From Sphingomonadaceae bacterium (GTDB lineage: Bacteria; Pseudomonadota; Alphaproteobacteria; Sphingomonadales; Sphingomonadaceae), in contig JANYGB010000038.1 in NCBI GenBank assembly GCA_025359445.1, positions 1-64,000 of the forward strand: 64,000 bases of DNA, given 5' to 3'. Position 1 is the stretch's first letter, and the number at the start of each line of letters is the position of its first letter. Shown piece by piece: positions 28,256-36,866 of the stretch. The position numbers and the translations under genes were made by a program. The notes below the pieces were generated by a model that did no database searches, was not told where the DNA came from, and saw only the letters and a list, made by a program, of their open reading frames with translations.

Positions 28256-28906
28256 ATGCGCACTATCAATACTCGCACAGCGCTGTCCGGCGCTCTCACG
28301 CTTGGCCTCGCTTGGGGGCTTGCCGGTTGCGGCGGGATGCCCAGCAACCGTAGCCTTGAAAGCACGCACCAAGCGGTGGTGACGACGAACAACTATACGC
28401 TCGACGTCGCATCGGGTGCTGGTGGCATGTCGGTGCCCGAACAGCGCCGTCTGACCGGCTGGTTTGATGCCCTGAACCTCAAGTATGGCGACCGGATTTA
28501 CATCGATGACCCGATGAAAAGCCCGGCCACCCGCAGCGCCGTCGAAGCCGTTGCCGGCCGTTATGGCATGCTGGTTGGCGGCGATGCTCCGGTTACCCCG
28601 GGCGACCTTAGCCCCGGCACGGTGCGTGTGATCGTGACCCGGTCATCCGCCATGGTTCCCGGTTGCCCCGACTGGTCGAACAATTCGGACACCAATCTGG
28701 GTAACGGGACCAACGCCAACTATGGCTGCGCAGTCAATTCGAACATGGCCGCGATGGTCGCCGATCCGTCGCACCTTGTGCACGGCGTGAGCAGCGATGG
28801 TTCGACGGTCGTCATGAGCAGTACCAAGGCTATCGACAGCTACCGCTCAACCCCTCCGTCGGGCGAAAAAGGCCTGAAGGAACAATCGTCGCAGGGTGGG
28901 AAGTAA
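28256..28906 (+). CDS. cpaD: Tad pilus lipoprotein CpaD
   Basis: 216 residues. Lipobox LAGC (Cys25) and the CpaD pattern LSVPEQRRLTGWFDALNLKYGDRI-type segment, then GYGCAVNSNMAAMVADP-type (NYGCAVNSNMAAMVADPSHLVHG). CpaD is an outer-membrane lipoprotein needed for secretin assembly. The ATG at 28256 follows AGAGGTGA; a GTG lies 9 bases earlier. 12 bases after cpaC and 4 before cpaE. Confidence 0.93.
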   Translation: MRTINTRTALSGALTLGLAWGLAGCGGMPSNRSLESTHQAVVTTNNYTLDVASGAGGMSVPEQRRLTGWFDALNLKYGDRIYIDDPMKSPATRSAVEAVAGRYGMLVGGDAPVTPGDLSPGTVRVIVTRSSAMVPGCPDWSNNSDTNLGNGTNANYGCAVNSNMAAMVADPSHLVHGVSSDGSTVVMSSTKAIDSYRSTPPSGEKGLKEQSSQGGK

Positions 28907-28910
28907 GAAC

Positions 28911-30200
28911 ATGAATGCTCCTTGGAAACCAGCCGTGCAAGGCAGCCGCGATGCATTTGCGGCCTATATCTGCGACGACGCTGCGCTTGACGTGCTGCGC
29001 CCGGTCGTGATCGAAATGGGCTGGCAGCCCGAGAAGTGCAACAAGGGCGGGCTGCGCAATGCGGTCCAATCCCTGTCAATCTCGGCCAGCCCCAACATCC
29101 TGATGGTTGATCTGTCGGAAAGCGGCGATCCGCTCAGCGACATCAATGCCCTGGCCGAAGTTTGCGAACCCGGCACAGTGGTAATTGCAGTGGGCCAGGT
29201 CAACGATGTCCGGCTCTACCGCGATCTGCTCGCCAGCGGGATCCACGATTACCTGCTCAAGCCGCTGTCGCCGGGCCAGGTCCGCGATTCGTTGGTCAAT
29301 GCGCAGGCGGTCTTTGCCAATCCCAAGCAGCACGATCCTTCGGCGGCGAAGAAGCACATCTCGACCGCAGTGATCGGCACGCGCGGCGGGGTTGGTGCCT
29401 CGACCATCGCAACTTCGCTCGCCTGGTTATTCAGCGCCGACGAAAAAAGCCCGACCGCATTGCTCGACCTTGATGTGCACTTCGGCACTGGCGCGCTGGC
29501 GCTCGACCTTGAGCCCGGCCGCGGCTTGACCGATGCGATCGAGAACCCGGGCCGGATCGACGGGCTGTTCATTGAACGCGCGATGATCCGCGCTAACGAT
29601 CACCTCGCGATCCTGTCGGCCGAAGCGCCGATGAGCTCACCATTGATGACCGACGGCGCCGCATTCGTGCAGCTCGAGGAAGAATTCCGCCAGGCGTTTG
29701 AAATGACCGTGATTGATCTGCCGCGCAACATGCTGATCAACTTTCCCAACTTGCTGGCCGACGTGAATGTTGTGCTGGTGGTGACGGAAATGACTTTGGC
29801 ATCGGCGCGCGATGCGATCCGCATCCTGTCGTGGCTCAAATCCAATGCCGCACACGTCCAGCCGATCGTTATCGCCAACAAGGTGCAGGCCGGCGTTGCC
29901 GAAATCAGCAAGGCCGACTTCGAAGCCTCGATCGAACGCAAAATCAACTTCACAGTGCCTTATGATATCAAGGCTGCGACCAACGCGGCCAAGCTGGGCC
30001 AGACTTTTGCCGACGCCAATCGCTCGACAAAAGCCGGTGCTGCGATCCGCGACATCGCCAAATCGGTGATGGGCGTGGGTGATGGCGAAACGCTCGAAGT
30101 GGCAGTCAAACCCAAAGGTTCGCTGCTCGGCAAGTTCGATCTCAAGGGCATGCTGTCGAGCTCGAAAAAGGGCAAGGCCGCGGTCGCGGCCGAGGCTTGA
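28911..30200 (+). CDS. cpaE: Tad localisation ATPase CpaE
   Basis: 429 residues. N-terminal atypical receiver-like domain (about 20-140) followed by a MinD/ParA-type ATPase. The deviant Walker A is GTRGGVGASTIATSLAW at about residue 155, and LLDLDVHFGTGALALDLEPGRGL follows; LPRNMLINFPNLLADVNVVLVVTEM matches the CpaE line. CpaE places the Tad machine at a cell pole in Caulobacter. The gene normally right after cpaE is the motor cpaF; here a 68-base gap leads to tadB. Confidence 0.95.
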   Translation: MNAPWKPAVQGSRDAFAAYICDDAALDVLRPVVIEMGWQPEKCNKGGLRNAVQSLSISASPNILMVDLSESGDPLSDINALAEVCEPGTVVIAVGQVNDVRLYRDLLASGIHDYLLKPLSPGQVRDSLVNAQAVFANPKQHDPSAAKKHISTAVIGTRGGVGASTIATSLAWLFSADEKSPTALLDLDVHFGTGALALDLEPGRGLTDAIENPGRIDGLFIERAMIRANDHLAILSAEAPMSSPLMTDGAAFVQLEEEFRQAFEMTVIDLPRNMLINFPNLLADVNVVLVVTEMTLASARDAIRILSWLKSNAAHVQPIVIANKVQAGVAEISKADFEASIERKINFTVPYDIKAATNAAKLGQTFADANRSTKAGAAIRDIAKSVMGVGDGETLEVAVKPKGSLLGKFDLKGMLSSSKKGKAAVAAEA

Positions 30201-30268
30201 CGCAGGACGTAACCGGGCGGCGCGGCTGATGCAGCGCTGGCCCAAGCCAGGGAAGGCGTAACACGCAG

Positions 30269-31240
30269 ATGGGCATTTTGCAGCTCCTGCTGATAGCCAT
30301 GGGCATGATGAGCATTATGGTGCTGGGGTACCTGGCGCTGTCGGGTCCGTCGGCAGCCAAGGAAAGCGCGCGCCGTCTTGAGGCGCTGCGTTATCGCCAT
30401 AGCGACAGCGCTTCGGCCAAAATGGAGGCCCAGCTCAAGAAGGCGGTGGCCGCCCGCAAGCCCAAGCTGCACCAACTGGCCGGCTCGGAATCGCGGCTTG
30501 CGGCGCTGTCGATGCGGTTGCACCGGACCGGCAAGGACTGGAGCCTGACGCAGTACGCGTACGCCTCGGTCGGCCTCGGACTATTCGTCGCGGTCCTGCT
30601 GCTGCTCAAGACCGGCGCACCGATGTTGGCGCTCGGGATCGGCTTGCTCGTGGGCGCCGGACTGCCGCACATGGTGGTCAACTTTTTCATCAAGCGGCGC
30701 ACTGGCAAGTTCACGACCAAGTTCCCCGATGCGATCGAGCTGTTAGTGCGCGGGTTGCGTTCAGGCTTGCCGGTGACGGAGACCCTTGGCGTGGTTGCCA
30801 GCGAAGTCCCCGGTCCGGTGGGCGAGGAATTCAAGCTGGTGACTGAGCGTATCAAGATCGGCAAGACGATGGAAGACGGGCTGCAGGAAACGGCTGACCG
30901 GCTTAATACGCCCGAATTCAGCTTCTTCTGCATCACGCTGGCGATCCAGCGGGAAACTGGCGGCAACCTGGCCGAAACGCTGTCTAACCTGGCCGATGTG
31001 CTGCGCAAGCGCGCGCAAATGAAGCTCAAGATCCGCGCCATGAGCTCTGAATCCAAGGCGTCGGCTTACATCGTCGGTTCGCTGCCGTTCATCGTGTTCG
31101 GAATGATCTACTGGATCAACCCCCAGTACCTCGGCGGGTTTTTTACCGACGACCGCTTGATCCTGATTGGCCTTGGCGGCGGAGTGTGGATGTCGCTTGG
31201 TGCCTTTATCATGGCCAAGATGGTCAGTTTCGAAATCTGA
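30269..31240 (+). CDS. tadB: Tad inner-membrane platform protein TadB
   Basis: 323 residues. T2SS F domain protein: two membrane segments near the middle (about 93-135), a cytoplasmic GspF domain with FPDAIELLVRGLRSGLPVTETLGVVASEVPGPVGEEF and LAIQRETGGNLAETLSNLADVLRKR, and two C-terminal membrane segments. It forms the inner-membrane platform with TadC on which the motor ATPase acts. It opens 68 bases after cpaE, with no ATPase gene between. Confidence 0.95.
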   Translation: MGILQLLLIAMGMMSIMVLGYLALSGPSAAKESARRLEALRYRHSDSASAKMEAQLKKAVAARKPKLHQLAGSESRLAALSMRLHRTGKDWSLTQYAYASVGLGLFVAVLLLLKTGAPMLALGIGLLVGAGLPHMVVNFFIKRRTGKFTTKFPDAIELLVRGLRSGLPVTETLGVVASEVPGPVGEEFKLVTERIKIGKTMEDGLQETADRLNTPEFSFFCITLAIQRETGGNLAETLSNLADVLRKRAQMKLKIRAMSSESKASAYIVGSLPFIVFGMIYWINPQYLGGFFTDDRLILIGLGGGVWMSLGAFIMAKMVSFEI

Positions 31241-31259
31241 GCGAGGGAAAGCAGAAATC

Positions 31260-32276
31260 ATGATGATAACCCCGCCTGGACCTACGCTGATGGGCATCGA
31301 CGTCATTTGGGTCGGCACGATCCTGGCGTTCATGGCAGTCATCGCGGTAATGTTCGCGATCTACACTGCGGTTACGATCCGCGACCCGATGCAAAAGCGG
31401 GTCAAGGCGCTTAACGATCGCCGCGACCAGCTCAAATCGGGCTTGATGACGCAAGGTTCGCGCAAGCGCGCCAGCCTGATCCGCAACACCGACACCACCG
31501 ACAAGATGAAGGACACGTTGTCCACCTTGAAGGTGCTGCAGCAAAGCCAACTGGTGGCGATCCAGCAAAAGCTGGCGCAGGCCGGGATCCGCAAGAAGGA
31601 ACTCGGCATTGCAGTGATTTTCGCGCGCATGATCCTGCCGATCGTGCTCGGCGGGATCGCCGCACTGGTCATCTACGCATTCAATTATTTCCCGACCTGG
31701 GGCGGCATGAAAAAGCTGTTCGCTTTCGCCACAGTCGTCGGGATCGCTTACAAGGGCCCCGAAATCTACATCGGCAACCTTATGTCAAAGCGCACCAACG
31801 CGATCCGCAAGGGTTTGCCCGATGCGCTCGACCTGCTGGTGATCTGCGCCGAAGCCGGTCTGACCGTCGACGCCGCGTTCAACCGCGTGGCGCGCGAACT
31901 GGGCCGGGCGTATCCCGAACTGGGTGACGAATTCGCGCTGACCGCGATCGAACTCGCGTTCCTGAGCGAGCGGCGTCAAGCGTTCGAGAACCTTGCTTAC
32001 CGCGTCAACCTGGATGCGGTAAAGGGCGTGACCACCACCATGGTCCAGACCGAACGCTATGGTACCCCGCTCGCCTCGGCGTTGCGCGTGCTCTCCGCTG
32101 AATTCCGCAATGACCGGATGATGCGCGCCGAAGAAAAGGCCGCAAGGCTTCCTGCGATTATGACGGTGCCGCTGATCCTGTTTATTTTGCCGGTGCTGTT
32201 CATCGTTATTCTGGGCCCGGCAGCCTGCTCAATCGCCGATGCCTTCAGCCACCACCCGGGGGCACCGCCAAAATGA
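31260..32276 (+). CDS. tadC: Tad inner-membrane platform protein TadC
   Basis: 338 residues. GspF-type protein paired with TadB. Membrane segments at about 18-38, 116-138, 150-165 and 303-325. The family block PDALDLLVICAEAGLTVDAAFNRVARELG is clear, as is RYGTPLASALRVLSAEFR. GAGGGAAA sits ahead of the ATG at 31260 (31263 is a second ATG). Last gene of the Tad run; a terminator follows 21 bases after the stop. Confidence 0.94.
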   Translation: MMITPPGPTLMGIDVIWVGTILAFMAVIAVMFAIYTAVTIRDPMQKRVKALNDRRDQLKSGLMTQGSRKRASLIRNTDTTDKMKDTLSTLKVLQQSQLVAIQQKLAQAGIRKKELGIAVIFARMILPIVLGGIAALVIYAFNYFPTWGGMKKLFAFATVVGIAYKGPEIYIGNLMSKRTNAIRKGLPDALDLLVICAEAGLTVDAAFNRVARELGRAYPELGDEFALTAIELAFLSERRQAFENLAYRVNLDAVKGVTTTMVQTERYGTPLASALRVLSAEFRNDRMMRAEEKAARLPAIMTVPLILFILPVLFIVILGPAACSIADAFSHHPGAPPK

Positions 32277-32297
32277 GTTGAGTGTTGTGGGGGCATG

Positions 32298-32334
32298 AAA
32301 CACCGGTCCGGAGAAACCCGGGCCGGTGTTTTGC
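32298..32334 (+). terminator. Rho-independent terminator of the Tad operon
   Basis: Stem 32299-32311 with 32318-32330 (13 bp, one G-U), 6-base loop AGAAAC, then TTTT. It also faces the end of the convergent FAH gene at 32337. Confidence 0.88.
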
Positions 32335-32336
32335 TA

Positions 32337-33344
32337 TCAAGCGCTGACGACTTCTTGTTCGATCGCGCCGAAGATGCTGTGACCAGCGGCATCACGCATT
32401 TCAATCCGGACAATATCGCCATAACTCAGGAACGGCGTGCTTGCTTCGCCCGAAGCGATGGTTTCGACCATGCGCAATTCGGCGATGCACGAATAGCCGC
32501 GGCCGCCAGTTGCCACCGGGCGTCCTGGCGAGCCATCGGGATCGCGATTGGAGACTGTTCCCGAGCCAATGATCGAACCCGCGCCGATCCGGCGGGTCTT
32601 GGCGAGGTGCGCGAGCAAGGTCCCGAAATCGAAGGTGCATTCCTCACCAGCGTCGGCCCGGCCGAATGCCAGGCCGTTAAGATCGACCGCCAGAACTCCG
32701 CTTAGCCGCCCGCCGCTCCAGGCATTGCCCAATTCGTCCGGTGTCACAAACACCGGCGAGAAATGCGTTGCGGGCTTGGACTGAACGAAGCCAAACCCCT
32801 TGGCCAGCTCGCCCGGGATCAGGTTGCGCAGCGAAACATCGTTGACCAGTCCGACCAGCCGGACCTGTTCAAGCGCGACGGCCGCGCCAGTGCCTTGGTC
32901 GATGTCGCCCGTCACAACGCAGATCTCGGCCTCCATGTCACACCCCCAGCCCTCATCCGCCAAGGTGATCGGCGCGCGGGCACCGCGCAAGTCATCACTG
33001 CCGCCCTGATACATCAAGGGATCGTGCCAGAAGCTGTCGGGCAACTCCGCTCCGCGTGCGCGCCGGACCAGTTCGACGTGATTCACGTAAGCCGATCCAT
33101 CGGCCCACTGGAACGCGCGCGGTAGCGGCGCGGCGACTTCACGTTCATGAAAACGCTCGCGCGGGATCGCGCCATGCTCAAGCTCGGTCGCCAGCGCGCG
33201 CAGCGCCGGCTCATGCCGGTCCCAGTCATCAAGCGCGCCTTGCAGCGTGCGCACGACATGCGCGGCGGTGGCGTACCAGGCGAGATCGGACGAGACGACA
33301 ACCAGCCGGCCATCGCGGCCATGGGGCATTGAGGCGAGTTTCAT
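32337..33344 (-). CDS. Fumarylacetoacetate hydrolase family protein
   Basis: 335 residues. FAH-fold enzyme: metal-binding acids in GCDMEAEICVVTGDI, then LVNDVSLRNLIPGELAKGFGFVQSKPATHFSPVFVT and GTVSNRDP. In this setting, next to a MarR regulator and a maleylacetoacetate isomerase gene, it is most likely the fumarylacetoacetase of tyrosine/homogentisate breakdown, giving fumarate and acetoacetate. The sequence proves the family, the substrate is inferred from the neighbours. Overlaps the MarR gene by 4 bases. Confidence 0.87.
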   Translation of the reverse strand: MKLASMPHGRDGRLVVVSSDLAWYATAAHVVRTLQGALDDWDRHEPALRALATELEHGAIPRERFHEREVAAPLPRAFQWADGSAYVNHVELVRRARGAELPDSFWHDPLMYQGGSDDLRGARAPITLADEGWGCDMEAEICVVTGDIDQGTGAAVALEQVRLVGLVNDVSLRNLIPGELAKGFGFVQSKPATHFSPVFVTPDELGNAWSGGRLSGVLAVDLNGLAFGRADAGEECTFDFGTLLAHLAKTRRIGAGSIIGSGTVSNRDPDGSPGRPVATGGRGYSCIAELRMVETIASGEASTPFLSYGDIVRIEMRDAAGHSIFGAIEQEVVSA

Positions 33345-33793
33345 GGCTGGGCTCCAGTGGTTTCGGCCTCGGCACGGATGCGCTCGAGCAAATCCTTGAA
33401 TAGGGTGCGTTCGTCTGCGCTCAAGGCGGAAAACATCCGTTCCTCCATTTCGAGTGCAATTGGCATGATCGCCCGGTACACTTTTTGCCCCGGTGCGGTC
33501 AGGTCCAGATGATGTGAGCGTCCGTCGGCCGAGTTGGGCCGCCGCCCGAGCAGCCCGCGGTCTTCAAGCACCCGGCAAGCTCGATTGACCGCAACCTTGT
33601 CCATCCGCGTTGCTTCGACCAATGCCCGCTGCGTTGCCGCGCCTTGATCGCCGAGTACCGCCATGACTCGCCATTCGGGGATCTTCAGCCCAAAGTGTGC
33701 GCGGTATTCATCCGCAATACGGTCACTCACTGCGTTCGAGGTGATCGACAGCAGGTAAGGCAGGAAATCGGTAAGGCGGGTCTGGTTGGCCAA
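33341..33793 (-). CDS. MarR-family transcription regulator
   Basis: 150 residues from a TTG start at 33793. TTG is chosen because AGAGG lies 7 bases upstream and no in-frame ATG is available near the conserved N-terminus. Winged-helix domain: IPEWRVMAVLGDQGAATQRALVEATRMDKVAVNRACRVLEDRGLL, then the wing RRPNSADGRSHHLDLT. Coupled to the FAH gene by a 4-base overlap, so it probably controls homogentisate or related aromatic-acid breakdown. Its ligand is unknown. Confidence 0.88.
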   Translation of the reverse strand: MANQTRLTDFLPYLLSITSNAVSDRIADEYRAHFGLKIPEWRVMAVLGDQGAATQRALVEATRMDKVAVNRACRVLEDRGLLGRRPNSADGRSHHLDLTAPGQKVYRAIMPIALEMEERMFSALSADERTLFKDLLERIRAEAETTGAQP

Positions 33794-33862
33794 GGTGGTT
33801 CCTCTTGCAACCAATTTGCTAAAGCCAAGCCCGCGCGCGCGCAATGGCCGTGCGATATTGGA

Positions 33863-34492
33863 TCAGCTTTGCACTGCCTCGGGCGCGGCGGCGGCGAAGG
33901 CAGGAATGGCGCGCAAGGCTGCGTCGATGGCGACCAGCTTTGGATAGGCATCAAGCGGCGTGTCGAACCGCCGGGCATTTGCCATCTGCGGCACCAGACA
34001 GACATCCGCCATGTTCGGGCTGGTGCCGCCGAACAGTCCTTCAGCAGGCGCTTGCTGTTCAAGCGCAGCCAAGCCCTCGGTAATCCAATGGCGATACCAA
34101 GTGTTTATGGCCTCCTCACTTTGCCCGAGCGGGCCGCGTAGGTAGTGCAGCACGCGCAAGTTGTTAAGCGGGTGGATATCCGCCGCGATCAGCAGCGCTT
34201 GCGCCAAGGTGCGCGAACGCGCAGCCGGGTCCGATGACACCATCGGCGGGTCTTTGTACTGCGCATCGAGGTAATCGATGATCGCCAGACTTTGCGTCAG
34301 CAGCAGCCCGTCGATTGCGAGCGCCGGGACCAGACCTTGCGGGTTGAGCGCGGTATAGTCCGCAGCGCTCTGCGCGCCCGTGGTCAGGTCAATCGGCACG
34401 CGGCGATAAGCCACGCCTTTGAGGTTGAGCGCAATCCGCACCCGGTACGACGCGGACGAACGCCAGAAATCGTACAGTACCACGTCGTTCAT
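33863..34492 (-). CDS. maiA: Maleylacetoacetate isomerase (zeta-class GST)
   Basis: 209 residues. Glutathione-dependent cis-trans isomerisation of maleylacetoacetate to fumarylacetoacetate in tyrosine breakdown. The zeta-class mark SSASYRVRIALNLKGV (about 12-27) with catalytic Ser and Arg, the NPQGLVPAL motif, and ADIHPLNNLRVLHYL are all present. Its start overlaps the mtnP stop by 4 bases. No homogentisate dioxygenase gene is in the window. Confidence 0.93.
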   Translation of the reverse strand: MNDVVLYDFWRSSASYRVRIALNLKGVAYRRVPIDLTTGAQSAADYTALNPQGLVPALAIDGLLLTQSLAIIDYLDAQYKDPPMVSSDPAARSRTLAQALLIAADIHPLNNLRVLHYLRGPLGQSEEAINTWYRHWITEGLAALEQQAPAEGLFGGTSPNMADVCLVPQMANARRFDTPLDAYPKLVAIDAALRAIPAFAAAAPEAVQS

Positions 34493-35358
34493 TTGAGCAT
34501 CCTTCCAGCCACTGCCTGCAGCTTGGCGACCAGCACCGCATCACGCGCTGCGGGCGCGGTCATGATTGCATGGCTAAGCGCCGCGTCAATCGGACTGGGT
34601 GAGCGCGTGGCCGGCAGCGAAGCGGCCAGGCGTCCGATCACTCGCCGAGCGACCGCGACGTTGCGGTGCATCACTTCCAGCACATTGCTCGCCTCGACCC
34701 CGGAGTCGCCCGCGCGCCAGCTATCGAAATCGGTGACCATCCCGAGCATCGCATACGGCAGCTCAGCCTCGCGCGCGAGCCGCGCTTCGGGCATCCCGGT
34801 CATCCCGATCACGTCACCGCCCCAGGTCTGGTACAGTCGGCTCTCGGCGCGGGTCGAGAATTGCGGTCCGTCAATCACGACGTAGCAGCCGCCATCATGG
34901 ACTGGCGCTTCCTCGGCTAGCGCTGCTGCAACCAGGCCATGGCGCAGGCGCGGGCAAACCGGATCGGCCAGGCTGACATGCGCAACCAGTCCAGGGCCAA
35001 AGAAACTGCCCTCGCGCGCGGTGGTCCGATCTATAAACTGATCGACCGCAACGAAACTGCCTGGCACCATGGCCGAGTTCAGCGAGCCGATCGCCGACAA
35101 GGCGATCACGTCGGTCACCCCGCACCGCTTGAGCACATCGATATTGGCGCGGTAATTGACACTTGAGGGCGGGATTGCATGCCCCTCACCGTGGCGCGGC
35201 AAGAAAGTAAAGCGCACCCCGGCCAATGTGCCGATGGTTACCGCTGCCGAAGGTGGCCCGAACGGGCTCGCCACTTCGATTACCTGCGCATCACCAAGTG
35301 CCAGCCCGGCAGCCAGCCCCGAGCCGCCGATTACGCCAATATGCCACTTGTCCGTCAT
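34489..35358 (-). CDS. mtnP: S-methyl-5'-thioadenosine phosphorylase
   Basis: 289 residues from the ATG at 35358. Cleaves methylthioadenosine with phosphate in methionine salvage. PNP/MTAP family 2 signs: IGVIGGSGLAAG, FLPRHGEGHAIPPSSVNYRANI, DQFIDRT, GCYVVIDGPQFSTRAES and GMTGMPEARLAREAELPYAML. Overlaps the TetR stop by one base and maiA by 4 bases. Why a polyamine/methionine salvage gene sits in this catabolic chain is unclear. Confidence 0.92.
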   Translation of the reverse strand: MTDKWHIGVIGGSGLAAGLALGDAQVIEVASPFGPPSAAVTIGTLAGVRFTFLPRHGEGHAIPPSSVNYRANIDVLKRCGVTDVIALSAIGSLNSAMVPGSFVAVDQFIDRTTAREGSFFGPGLVAHVSLADPVCPRLRHGLVAAALAEEAPVHDGGCYVVIDGPQFSTRAESRLYQTWGGDVIGMTGMPEARLAREAELPYAMLGMVTDFDSWRAGDSGVEASNVLEVMHRNVAVARRVIGRLAASLPATRSPSPIDAALSHAIMTAPAARDAVLVAKLQAVAGRMLK

Positions 35359-35993
35359 TACCGGGCGAGGATGCCAGCCATAATGAGGTCGATACAATGT
35401 TCACGGTAGCGATCGCGCAGCTCTTCGGTCAGCGCTTCGGTATCATAGCAATGTTTGAGCACCAGGCGCGAGGCAAAGAACCGGTCGCAAGCGCCGGTCG
35501 TGGTAAAATAAAACAGCTGAGGATCAATGTCACGAAACACCCCCTGCTTGACCCCGTCCTTGATCAACCGGTCATAGGCCCGGCTCAGCGGAGTAAGGTA
35601 GGAATCGGCAATCCGGTGTGCTTCCTCATCATCGCTTTCGCGGACCAACCGCATCAGCAATCGGTTGAGGTACGGTGTTTTGAAATAGGTATCGACCACC
35701 GCGCCGATGTGCCGCTTGAGCCGCACGTCGGGGGCCATGTCCTTGGCCATCAGCGCGTCAACCTCGTGGACGATACCATCCATGTCGCGGTCGAGCAGAG
35801 CCTTCATCAGCCCGGCCTTGTTGCCGAAGTAGTATTTCACCAACGCCGAGTTGAGCCCCGAACGAAGCGACAGTTCGGACAGCGAAATGTCGACAATGTC
35901 GCCCTCGCGCATGATCGTCGAGGCGGTTTCGAGCAAGTGTTCGCGCGCGCCGGCTGGCGGGTCGGTTACGGCTTGTTCGATGGCCTGGCTCAT
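35358..35993 (-). CDS. TetR-family transcription regulator
   Basis: 211 residues from the ATG at 35993. N-terminal TetR helix-turn-helix: REHLLETASTIMREGDIVDISLSELSLRSGLNSALVKYYFGNKAGLMKALLD. The C-terminal ligand domain is fairly conserved in length. It lies between the enoyl-CoA hydratase and mtnP genes with overlaps on both sides, so it most likely regulates the thiolase-SDR-hydratase group with an acyl-CoA as ligand (inferred). A candidate operator is the palindrome at 38953-38970. Confidence 0.9.
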   Translation of the reverse strand: MSQAIEQAVTDPPAGAREHLLETASTIMREGDIVDISLSELSLRSGLNSALVKYYFGNKAGLMKALLDRDMDGIVHEVDALMAKDMAPDVRLKRHIGAVVDTYFKTPYLNRLLMRLVRESDDEEAHRIADSYLTPLSRAYDRLIKDGVKQGVFRDIDPQLFYFTTTGACDRFFASRLVLKHCYDTEALTEELRDRYREHCIDLIMAGILAR

Positions 35994-36865
35994 AGGTACG
36001 GTGGCTCCCCTCCCCACCACGGGTAGAAGTCGGGCATATCGGCAGAAACCGTAGCGGGAAAGGCAGGTGGACGCTTTTCCAGGAAGCTTTGCACACCTTC
36101 TTTGGCATCGGCGCCTTTGGACAAGCGGTAGATCGCCCGGCTGTCCACCTTGTGGGCCTCCATCGGATGCGCGCCCGAGGGAACCCGCCACAGCATTGCC
36201 CGGGTCATCGCGACCGACACGGCCGAGGTGTTGTCGGCAATCTCGCGCGCCAACCCGCGCGCCGCGTCGATCAGCTCGCCTTGCGGATGGACCGAACGGA
36301 TCAGCCCGCCACGCAAAGCCTCTTGCGCGTCAAATATGCGCCCGGTCATGCACCATTCAAGCGCCTGATTGACCCCGACGATCTTGGGCAGAAACCAGCT
36401 CGAGCAAGCCTCGGGCACGATCCCGCGCCGCGCGAAGACAAAGCCGTAGCGAGCGCCCTCCGACGCGAGACGGATATCCATCGGCAGTTGCATGGTCGCG
36501 CCCACGCCCACCGCCGCGCCGTTGCAAGCCGAGATTAGCGGCTTCATTGATTGGAACAGCCGCAAGGTCAGCAGCCCGCCGCCATCGCGCACGCGCGGAT
36601 CGGACAGATCGTCGACCGGCGAAGAGTCCGAGAACACCGCACGGCCGTCGTCCGGCGTCAGATCGGCTCCGGCGCAGAACGCCCGCTCTCCCGCCCCGGT
36701 GAAGATGACTGCGCGCACCGCGTCATCCGCGTCGGTGCGGTCCATCGCATCGATGATTTCATTCATCATCGTGCCGGTGAACGCGTTCATCTTCTCCGGA
36801 CGGTTAAGCGTCAGCGTCGCGATGCCTTCACTGATGTCGAGGTGAATCTGACTGTAACCGCCCAT
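35990..36865 (-). CDS. Enoyl-CoA hydratase/isomerase family protein
   Basis: 291 residues from the ATG at 36865. Crotonase fold: LTLNRPEKMNAFTGTM, the oxyanion-hole segments GERAFCAGADLTPDDG and ACNGAAVGVGATMQLPMDIRLASEGARYGF, and RRGIVPEACSSWFLPKIVG with a catalytic Glu position. Adds water to enoyl-CoA in fatty-acid breakdown or a related side path. Starts one base after the SDR gene and overlaps the TetR gene by 4 bases. Confidence 0.92.
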   Translation of the reverse strand: MGGYSQIHLDISEGIATLTLNRPEKMNAFTGTMMNEIIDAMDRTDADDAVRAVIFTGAGERAFCAGADLTPDDGRAVFSDSSPVDDLSDPRVRDGGGLLTLRLFQSMKPLISACNGAAVGVGATMQLPMDIRLASEGARYGFVFARRGIVPEACSSWFLPKIVGVNQALEWCMTGRIFDAQEALRGGLIRSVHPQGELIDAARGLAREIADNTSAVSVAMTRAMLWRVPSGAHPMEAHKVDSRAIYRLSKGADAKEGVQSFLEKRPPAFPATVSADMPDFYPWWGGEPPYL

Positions 36866-36866
36866 T

